A DNA stretch of 19,133 bases from Alphaproteobacteria bacterium UBA4588 (lineage in GTDB: Bacteria; Pseudomonadota; Alphaproteobacteria; Puniceispirillales; Puniceispirillaceae), in contig DGJU01000065.1 in assembly GCA_002387605.1 (NCBI GenBank), positions 1-19,133 on the forward strand, written 5' to 3'. This document shows positions 14,279 through 19,133 of this stretch, piece after piece; the stretch's first letter is position 1, and every line of letters starts with the position of its first letter. Under the pieces are notes generated by a model. It did not search any database. It was not told where the DNA came from and saw nothing but the letters and a program-made list of their open reading frames with translations. Position numbers and translations under genes: made by a program.

Positions 14279-16033
14279 TCAGCTTTTAGATTTTTTCATA
14301 GATGATGTAATCCACCATTGCTGGGTAATCGACAGGACATTATTTGATGTCCAGTAAATCACAAGTCCTGCAGGGAAGCCTGCCAGAAGGAAGGTGAAGA
14401 AGATCGGCATATACTGGAAAATCTTCGCCTGAATCGGGTCAGGTGGTGGAGGGTTCAAACGCATCTGAATAGCCATTGATATCCCCATCAGAATTGGCCA
14501 GACGCCAATCGCCATGAAGCTCGGAAGCATATCCACTGAATAGGGAAGAAGCCCAAACAAGTTGAAGACGGAGGTTGGGTCAACAGCCGATAAATCCTTA
14601 ATCCAGCCATAGAAGGGGGCATGACGCATCTCAAGCGACACATAAAGCACCTTATAAAGAGCAAAGAAAATCGGAATCTGCAGAAGAATTGGCAGACAAC
14701 CTGCGGCAGGGTTAACTTTTTCAGTTTTATAAAGCGCCATCATTTCCTGATTAAGCTTTGCCCGATCATCACCAAAATCTTCGCGCATTTTCTTAATCTT
14801 CGGCGATAATTCCCGCATCTTGCCCATAGACCGATAGGATTTATTAGCGAGCGGGAACAGCACGAGCCGCATCAAACCTGTAAAGCCGATAATAGCTAGC
14901 CCGAAATTACCCAGCATTCCATAAAGCCAATTAATCGCGTAGAAGAACGGCTTGGTCAGGAAGTAGAACCAGCCAAAATCAATAGCGAGGTCAAAATTCT
15001 TAATCCCAAGCTCATCAGCATATTTATCAAGCAACGTTACCTTTTTGGCACCTGCGAATAGGGATGTTGTCGTGGAAATTGTCTGACCAGGAGCCAGCGT
15101 CTGACCTGCACCTAGGATATCTGTTTGATACCGATCACCCTGTCCACTCAGATAACGCATCCCAAAACTATGAAGATTAGACTGGTCAGGTATCAGCGCT
15201 GCCAGCCAGTATTTATCTGTAATACCAACCCAGCCACCAGCTTCCAGAGGGCTATAGCTAAGCCCCTTACTACCAGCATCCTGCAGGCTGTCATAATCCT
15301 CTTCATTCAGCGTGCTATCAAACACACCAAGCGGGCCTTCATGCAGGATATATAATCCATCAGTTTCGGGCGTACCATGACGCCGGATAAGACTATATGA
15401 GTTAAGCGTCACGGCTGACTGTGCCGTTGATGTTACCGAATCAGTCACCGTAATCATGTAATCTTGGCCGACGCCAATCTCGCGCTGGAATATAAATCCG
15501 TCGCCATTATCCCAATTAAGAATAAGCGGGCTTGAGGTTGTCGCAGCAGAGCTCGCCGCGCTCCAGATTGTATCTGCCTGTGGAAGTGCAATATTTGCCG
15601 TGCCATCTGCCACCCAGCCGAATTCGGCGTAATAGGGCTGCTCGCTATCAAAAGGCAGCAATAATTTAATCGGCGGTGAGCCTTCTGCCTGCGTCTCGAA
15701 ATAAGATGTCAGGACGATGTCATCAAGACGAGCACCCATGGTTGAGATACTGCCCGCAATCAGAGGGCCATCAATCACAAGGCGTGTACCTTTATCTACA
15801 TCCTGATTATCGCTCTCCGGCGCTGCAGCTTCTTCAGAGGCCAGCCGCGGCGTACCATCTGCATTCAGCCCGCCTGAGCGAACAGGTTGCTGACTATCAG
15901 CTTGCTGAGCGGCCAGCTGGGCGGCGGCACGTTCTGCTTCTAGCTCTGGTTCGACAAAATATAGCTGCCAGCCAATTAAAATAGCGAGCGACAGAGACAT
16001 AGCAGCAATGAGATTTTTGGTTTCAGGCGTCAT
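14279..16033 (-). CDS. yidC: membrane protein insertase YidC
   Basis: YidC inserts and folds inner-membrane proteins, alone or with SecYEG; SRP-delivered nascent chains are among its substrates. The 584-residue protein has an N-terminal membrane segment (about 8-26), an Ala/Gln-rich linker, and a large periplasmic beta-sandwich domain (about 75-345). The conserved five-helix core follows. In it GLMRLVLFPLANKSYRSM carries the conserved hydrophilic-groove Arg, the cytosolic hairpin has KMRELSPKIKKMRE, and NPAAGCLPILLQIPIFFALYKVL and the C-terminal FPAGLVIYWTSNN are typical. The C-terminus is short and basic. Length matches Gram-negative YidC. The upstream spacer to yidD is 98 bases and shows no terminator. 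GGAAG lies about 12 bases before the ATG, so initiation signals are weak. Confidence 0.98.
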   Translation of the reverse strand: MTPETKNLIAAMSLSLAILIGWQLYFVEPELEAERAAAQLAAQQADSQQPVRSGGLNADGTPRLASEEAAAPESDNQDVDKGTRLVIDGPLIAGSISTMGARLDDIVLTSYFETQAEGSPPIKLLLPFDSEQPYYAEFGWVADGTANIALPQADTIWSAASSAATTSSPLILNWDNGDGFIFQREIGVGQDYMITVTDSVTSTAQSAVTLNSYSLIRRHGTPETDGLYILHEGPLGVFDSTLNEEDYDSLQDAGSKGLSYSPLEAGGWVGITDKYWLAALIPDQSNLHSFGMRYLSGQGDRYQTDILGAGQTLAPGQTISTTTSLFAGAKKVTLLDKYADELGIKNFDLAIDFGWFYFLTKPFFYAINWLYGMLGNFGLAIIGFTGLMRLVLFPLANKSYRSMGKMRELSPKIKKMREDFGDDRAKLNQEMMALYKTEKVNPAAGCLPILLQIPIFFALYKVLYVSLEMRHAPFYGWIKDLSAVDPTSVFNLFGLLPYSVDMLPSFMAIGVWPILMGISMAIQMRLNPPPPDPIQAKIFQYMPIFFTFLLAGFPAGLVIYWTSNNVLSITQQWWITSSMKKSKS

Positions 16034-16131
16034 TATGTTTCATTTCTTCCGGCGGAGACATTTCAGTTGTTTTTGCAATAGAATAAACGGTCTCTGACTT
16101 TTTAAAGTATTGTTCGTACGCAGGCCGCCAT

Positions 16132-16368
16132 TCACGGCAGGGGATCATAACCAGACCCACCCCATGGATGGCACCGCAGAATACGTTTAACGGCTAAGAG
16201 AGCGCCGCGCAACGGTCCATATTTACCAATTGCGTCTGTTGCATATTCAGAACAGCTCGGCAGATACCGGCATTTCACACCAAAGAACGGAGAAATAAGG
16301 GTCTGATACCCCTTAATCAGCCCAATAAATAGGCCCGCCAATAGCGCGAGAGGGGATAGGTTTGCCAT
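16132..16368 (-). CDS. yidD: membrane protein insertion efficiency factor YidD
   Basis: YidD is a small membrane-associated protein with an amphipathic N-terminal helix that assists YidC-dependent insertion. The 78-residue product shows the complete family pattern: LIKGYQTLISPFFG (18-31), CRYLPSCSEYA with its conserved cysteines (33-43), and RCHPWGGSGYDPLP at the C-terminus. Its ATG overlaps the rnpA TAA stop by one base (TAATG), so translation is coupled. It lies between rnpA and yidC, the standard arrangement. Confidence 0.97.
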   Translation of the reverse strand: MANLSPLALLAGLFIGLIKGYQTLISPFFGVKCRYLPSCSEYATDAIGKYGPLRGALLAVKRILRCHPWGGSGYDPLP

Positions 16369-16856
16369 TAATCTGCTCCTCCAGCCTTACTCTCTATTTT
16401 CTGGCTATCTTTGGGCTGGCCTTTATCAGCAGCGCTATCGAGCGTTGTATAAAGGCGGCTGAGAGCCTCTTTTATGTCTGTTTCAAGCAGCGTATAGGCC
16501 CGTGTTAGAATTTGCACCCGTGCTACAATAACATAATCATAATGCTGGCGTGCCTCAGGCGCTATGATATCGCGCATCAGTCCGCGCATACGACGTTTTG
16601 CAAGATTGCGCTGAACAGCGCCGCCGACTTTTTTAGAGGCTGTAAATCCAGCCCGTGGCACCGCTGTTACCGGCAAGCCGGCATTATGTCGAACAAAAAT
16701 GTGCAGAACAAAACCTGGCGTGACGCGTTTTAGCCCCTTTGACTGAGCCCGCAGAAAATCACGACGGGCCCGAATCATAAAAAGCGGGCCTGAAGCACTC
16801 AGGCGGCGGTCACCACGGTTTAAAAAGAGTGTTTTATCAGTCATGCCAGACTTCAT
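16368..16856 (-). CDS. rnpA: ribonuclease P protein component
   Basis: RnpA is the basic protein subunit of RNase P, which trims tRNA 5' leaders. The conserved parts are RRDFLRAQSKGLKRVTPGFVLHI (about 31-53) and the RNA-binding signature KKVGGAVQRNLAKRRMR. DYVIVAR follows in the C-terminal half. A Lys/Asp/Ser-rich tail of about 25 residues is non-conserved. At 162 residues it is longer than usual because of about 26 extra N-terminal residues. Internal Met codons at 16844 and 16778 are alternative starts, the latter close to where homologues begin. Shine-Dalgarno signals are weak at all three. It lies 122 bases after rpmH, and the spacer carries a large hairpin. Confidence 0.94.
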   Translation of the reverse strand: MKSGMTDKTLFLNRGDRRLSASGPLFMIRARRDFLRAQSKGLKRVTPGFVLHIFVRHNAGLPVTAVPRAGFTASKKVGGAVQRNLAKRRMRGLMRDIIAPEARQHYDYVIVARVQILTRAYTLLETDIKEALSRLYTTLDSAADKGQPKDSQKIESKAGGAD

Positions 16857-16900
16857 CTCGTTAGACGGGGCCAGGCGCTACATCATAGCTGACGGTCGCA

Positions 16901-16969
16901 TCCAGACCCGATGCTGTTCGCGCTGTAGTGGCCGATAACGCCCACCACCGCCGGAACAGCATGTCTAGA
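16901..16969 (-). other. long imperfect hairpin in the rpmH-rnpA intercistronic RNA
   Basis: Outer arms TCCAGAC (16901-16907) and GTCTAGA (16963-16969) form seven pairs. After a three-base bulge, ATGCTGTTC (16911-16919) and GAACAGCAT (16954-16962) form nine perfect pairs. After a 5x5 internal loop that allows two more pairs, GTAGTGG (16925-16931) and CCACCAC (16942-16948) form seven pairs around a ten-base loop. The two A-C mismatches seen on the plus strand become G-U pairs on the minus strand, the strand of the rpmH-rnpA transcript. No U-run follows, so it is not a standard terminator. It may attenuate or process the message to lower RnpA relative to L34. Confidence 0.6.
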
Positions 16970-16978
16970 CGGTGTCGT

Positions 16979-17113
16979 TTACGCAGAAAGGCGTGCGCGG
17001 CCCTTTGCACGGCGTGCACGGATAACACGGCGGCCACCAACAGTCGCCATACGTGAGCGGAAACCATGACGGCGTTTGCGGACAAGAACACTTGGCTGAT
17101 AGGTGCGTTTCAT
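16979..17113 (-). CDS. rpmH: 50S ribosomal protein L34
   Basis: This 44-residue ribosomal protein reads MKRTYQPSVLVRKRRHGF, then RSRMATVGGRRVIRARRAKG, then RARLSA. This is the canonical L34 sequence apart from lineage-specific residues, such as VL for NL. It is very basic and rich in Arg. The Shine-Dalgarno AAGGAG (17122-17127 on the plus map) lies eight bases before the ATG, and a near-consensus promoter lies upstream. It heads the ten-gene minus-strand run, with rnpA next. Confidence 0.98.
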   Translation of the reverse strand: MKRTYQPSVLVRKRRHGFRSRMATVGGRRVIRARRAKGRARLSA

Positions 17114-17157
17114 CGTGAACGCTCCTTTACGGTAATTGAAAGTAAACTGAGGGCGTT

Positions 17158-17186
17158 GTTCTACGGTTCCTGCTGTTATTTGTCAA
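17158..17186 (-). promoter_or_regulatory. strong sigma70-type promoter for the rpmH operon
   Basis: On the minus strand a perfect TTGACA (17181-17186) is followed after exactly 17 bases by TAGAAC (17158-17163). Transcription would begin near 17151, leaving a leader of about 38 bases with a strong ribosome-binding site before rpmH. It is the best promoter seen in the window and probably drives at least rpmH-rnpA-yidD-yidC. Confidence 0.8.
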
Positions 17187-17230
17187 TCTGTTTATCACAC
17201 TCCGTTTTAACAGGTTATTGCATTTTCATT

Positions 17231-17259
17231 TTGGTAGTGTGCAAATCCTGATTTACAGT
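17231..17259 (+). promoter_or_regulatory. candidate promoter for the histidine kinase gene
   Basis: TTGGTA (17231-17236) and TACAGT (17254-17259) are 17 bases apart on the plus strand. They lie about 40 bases before the kinase ATG. They sit back to back with the rpmH promoter, whose -35 box begins at 17186. Confidence 0.45.
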
Positions 17260-17296
17260 GAATTAGCGACATTTACGGTAAAAATTGGATAAATTA

Positions 17297-18292
17297 ATGA
17301 ATCAACAAAGCGCATTATTATCGCATAGCATGACCGCCTGCATTACAGCAGCCGGGCTATTTCTTGGTTTTAGTGTGATGAGCTATGTAGTTTCTGACAC
17401 TCTTGGACGACTGATTCTCCTGAATGGCGCGCTCTCGCTCATCCTGCTCTGTGGGCTTTTTCTCGCCGCTCTACTGGGATCTTTTCTTACCTCCCGGCGG
17501 GTGAGTAAGATGGCAGGCAATGTTCTGGCTCCGATTTCAAATGATATCAATAAGGTGATTGATGATCCTGAATATATTCTTGCGCCAGCACAGCATACCG
17601 GCATTGCCGAAATAGACAGCCTATCAGCGCAGATAAGAACCCTTACAGCTCAGTTCAGACGCGCCCTGCGGCAACGCCAGAGACTAGCTGATATTGGCGA
17701 AGGAGTTGCAAAAATTAATCATGACCTGCGCAATATTCTTGCCGCAACCATGCTAGTGGCTGACCAATTAGAGCAAAGCGAGGACCCAAGCGTCAAACGC
17801 GCCTCACCCATCATCATTCGGGCAACCGAACAAGGTGCCCAGCTCTGTCAGCTGATGCTTGATTATCTAGCAGATATGCCTGCTGCTGATATGACGCTAA
17901 TAGATGTTACTGATATTATCGCGGGCGTAGAGGCCGGCACATCCCTTGATGTCCAGCATGACGGGGCAACGAGCATCACCGCAGATAAGTTGATGTTGTC
18001 GCGCCTGCTTCTCAATCTGGGGCGTAATGCCAAGCAAGCCGGTGCTAGCCGCCTCTCCATTGATGTCTGGACAGCCGGTCATCTGCTGGTAATGGATATC
18101 TCAGATAATGGCCCGGGATTAAGTGATGCCCAGCGCGGCGCGCTCTTCACCCCATTTTCGAGCAGCAATCCGGCACGCACCGGCCTTGGGTTATCTATCT
18201 GTCTTGATTTGGCTATCGCAATGGGCGGGGCGCTCAAACTATCCCGCACATCGCCTGAGGGAAGCGAATTCAGGCTACAACTTCCCTTATAG
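17297..18292 (+). CDS. membrane-bound sensor histidine kinase (orphan)
   Basis: The 331-residue protein has two membrane segments (about 13-33 and 40-62) with almost no periplasmic loop. A linker of about 60 residues has only a weak HAMP resemblance and ends in a basic coiled stretch (RRALRQRQRL). The HisKA domain has the phospho-acceptor His142 in INHDLRNIL. The HATPase_c domain has Asn244 in the N box (LLLNLGRNAKQAGA), the D box DNGPG (270-274), the F box LFTPFSSS and the G box TGLGLS (295-300). The ATG at 17297 follows GGA at suitable distance; an in-frame TTG at 17285 is possible. No response regulator is encoded nearby. The minute periplasmic part suggests sensing within the membrane or cytoplasm. 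The signal is unknown. Confidence 0.9.
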   Translation: MNQQSALLSHSMTACITAAGLFLGFSVMSYVVSDTLGRLILLNGALSLILLCGLFLAALLGSFLTSRRVSKMAGNVLAPISNDINKVIDDPEYILAPAQHTGIAEIDSLSAQIRTLTAQFRRALRQRQRLADIGEGVAKINHDLRNILAATMLVADQLEQSEDPSVKRASPIIIRATEQGAQLCQLMLDYLADMPAADMTLIDVTDIIAGVEAGTSLDVQHDGATSITADKLMLSRLLLNLGRNAKQAGASRLSIDVWTAGHLLVMDISDNGPGLSDAQRGALFTPFSSSNPARTGLGLSICLDLAIAMGGALKLSRTSPEGSEFRLQLPL

Positions 18293-18327
18293 ATATGGTT
18301 TCTAGATATCCCGTGCAGATAACAGTA

Positions 18328-18816
18328 TTAGCCGCGACGGCCCATGATCGGAATAGAGGGTTTTGGCTCGAGGTCCCAGGGGAAGAATATCCATGTATCC
18401 TGCGATACCTCTGTAATAAAGGTATCAACAACCGGGCGGCCAGATGGTTTAGCATAGACAGTTGCAAAATGTGCCTTTGGCATCATCTGGCGTAGCATCT
18501 TGCCGGTCTCACCTGTATCAACCAGATCATCAATGATTAGCCAGCCCTCGCCATCTTCAGCCATGGAAGCAGGCTTCAGAATTTGCACCTCACTGCGTGA
18601 CTTATCTTGATATGACGCAAGGCAGGCTGTCTCGATAAGTCTGATTTCAAGTTCGCGAGCAACAATGGCAGCCGGCACAAGCCCACCTCTGGTCACTGCA
18701 ACAATGCCAGTGAACGGGCCTATCTCAAGCAGACGCCACGCAAGAGCTTTTGAATTTCGGTGCAACTCTTCCCATGAAACCGGAAAATTCTTGTTTTCAT
18801 CATACGCGTTTGTCAT
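18328..18816 (-). CDS. gpt: xanthine-guanine phosphoribosyltransferase
   Basis: Gpt salvages guanine and xanthine by joining them to PRPP. The 162-residue protein aligns well with E. coli Gpt by eye. It has VSWEELHRNSKALAWRL (13-29), AVTRGGLVPAAIVARELEIR (40-59), the PRPP-binding loop LIIDDLVDTGET (93-104), KAHFATVYAKPSGRP (114-128) and the QDTWIFFPWDLE segment (139-150), whose Trp contacts the purine in the family. It ends with PIMGR, like the E. coli PPISGR end. GGAG lies 11 bases before the ATG. It converges on the kinase gene with 35 bases between the stops. Confidence 0.96.
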   Translation of the reverse strand: MTNAYDENKNFPVSWEELHRNSKALAWRLLEIGPFTGIVAVTRGGLVPAAIVARELEIRLIETACLASYQDKSRSEVQILKPASMAEDGEGWLIIDDLVDTGETGKMLRQMMPKAHFATVYAKPSGRPVVDTFITEVSQDTWIFFPWDLEPKPSIPIMGRRG

Positions 18817-18911
18817 GCAGTTTTAGCTCCGGCTAATGAATAATGTTCTCTCGATACCGAAAAACACAGCTATCTGTCCAGAGGGTAGCCTTATTTCTCT
18901 TCAACAAAGCC

Positions 18912-18939
18912 TTGACGCAGGCCAAGATTGTGATGTAAT
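18912..18939 (+). promoter_or_regulatory. promoter of the tRNA-Arg gene
   Basis: TTGACG (18912-18917) is followed after 16 bases by TGTAAT (18934-18939). Transcription would start about ten bases before the mature tRNA 5' end at 18956. The rest of the spacer from 18817 holds only the gpt upstream region. Confidence 0.6.
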
Positions 18940-18955
18940 CCTACCGCTCTTTTAC

Positions 18956-19032
18956 GCGCTCGTAGCTCAGCTGGATAGAGCACTAGACTACGAATCTAGG
19001 GGTCGGGAGTTCGAATCTTCCCGAGCGCGCCA
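18956..19032 (+). tRNA. tRNA-Arg, anticodon ACG
   Basis: The 77-base sequence folds as a complete cloverleaf. The acceptor stem is GCGCTCG (18956-18962) with CGAGCGC (19022-19028), and the D arm is GCTC/GAGC. The anticodon stem is CTAGA/TCTAG around CT-ACG-AA, with the anticodon at 18990-18992. The T arm is GGGAG-TTCGAAT-CTTCC. The discriminator G is followed by an encoded CCA (19030-19032). A34 should be edited to inosine by TadA, letting it read CGU, CGC and CGA. Confidence 0.98.
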
Positions 19033-19074
19033 TTCTCCCAGTTCCAAGGTCCAAGGGCCGCGATACAAGTGACT

Positions 19075-19101
19075 GTTTCTAAACGATTAACGTTCTAGAA
19101 C
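19075..19101. promoter_or_regulatory. pair of palindromic 10-mers before the last gene
   Basis: GTTTCTAAAC (19075-19084, near-palindromic) and GTTCTAGAAC (19092-19101, perfect palindrome) share GTT....AAC and start 17 bases apart. They sit between the tRNA and the ribosome-binding site of the next gene. They could be operator sites. They do not fit the alphaproteobacterial LexA spacing. Confidence 0.3.
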
Positions 19102-19110
19102 AGGAGCTCG

Positions 19111-19133
19111 ATGTCCTATGGTGTGGGTAAGGT
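19111..19133 (+). CDS. start of an unidentified gene, cut by the window end
   Basis: AGGAG (19102-19106) lies four bases before ATG at 19111, and the frame is open to the window end, encoding MSYGVGK. Seven residues are too few to name it. The strong ribosome-binding site is the main support. Confidence 0.45.

Noticed and set aside
16861..17091. 76-residue minus-strand frame starting inside rpmH and ending five bases before the rnpA ATG
   Set aside because: It is out of frame with L34, covers the hairpin and has no recognisable domain. Coupling to rnpA was considered, but the Arg-rich rpmH sequence alone explains an open alternate frame.
18836..19072. 78-residue plus-strand reading frame containing VAQLDRALDYESRGREFESS
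   Set aside because: That peptide is the well-known false translation of a tRNA gene; the frame runs through tRNA-Arg(ACG) and is not coding.
18956..19133. integration (att) site at the tRNA-Arg 3' end
   Set aside because: No second copy of the tRNA 3' end and no integrase gene is visible before the window closes; only the edge position suggests it.
1..19133. CRISPR arrays, insertion sequences, defence or toxin-antitoxin systems
   Set aside because: No regular spacer-repeat pattern, transposase motif or terminal inverted repeats were found; nearly all sequence is accounted for by conserved housekeeping genes.

Overview
The window is a dense block of chromosomal housekeeping genes from a Gram-negative alphaproteobacterium. 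Four things point there. The run rpmH-rnpA-yidD-yidC-engB-argB-HAD phosphatase-dapD-dapE is typical of the class. A CycM-like membrane cytochrome c lies next to kdsB and pheA. The PheA ACT domain has the alphaproteobacterial ESYM form. KdsB implies an LPS outer membrane. Base composition is near 50% G+C with no island of different composition, which would fit a marine SAR116/Puniceispirillum-like lineage. That placement is inference.

Layout. Positions 1-532 (minus) hold most of a membrane-anchored cytochrome c whose C-terminus runs off the window. A plus-strand stretch (712-5406) carries kdsB, pheA, the 4.5S SRP RNA gene ffs, and the overlapping run dnaX-ybaB-recR. rmuC (minus) converges on recR and shares four bases with it. 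A second plus-strand stretch (6730-9099) carries def, fmt and truA. From 17113 down to 9116 there is a ten-gene minus-strand run: rpmH, rnpA, yidD, yidC, engB, argB, a HAD pyrimidine-5'-nucleotidase-like gene, dapD, dapE and an unrecognised multi-pass membrane protein. It is headed by a strong promoter (17158-17186). Divergent from rpmH is an orphan membrane histidine kinase. gpt converges on the kinase. The window ends with a tRNA-Arg(ACG) gene and the first codons of one more gene.

How the genes work together. dnaX, ybaB and recR form the widespread replication/repair cluster, and RmuC also acts on DNA. def and fmt are the two halves of the N-formylmethionine cycle, and truA modifies tRNA. 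In the minus run, L34, RnpA, YidD and YidC serve ribosome and tRNA maturation and membrane-protein insertion; EngB assembles the 50S subunit; ArgB makes arginine precursors; DapD and DapE make meso-diaminopimelate and lysine.

I found no mobile element, CRISPR array, toxin-antitoxin pair or defence island, and no convincing new multi-gene system. The most interesting signals are small. The strongest is a long hairpin between rpmH and rnpA whose two DNA mismatches both become G-U pairs only in the rpmH-rnpA transcript. Others are a triple 17-bp repeat between engB and argB, a GAAA tetraloop in the SRP RNA, convergent gene ends with no room for terminators, an orphan kinase and an unknown membrane protein behind dapE. 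No gene-free stretch exceeds 300 bases; the longest (2355-2621) holds ffs.
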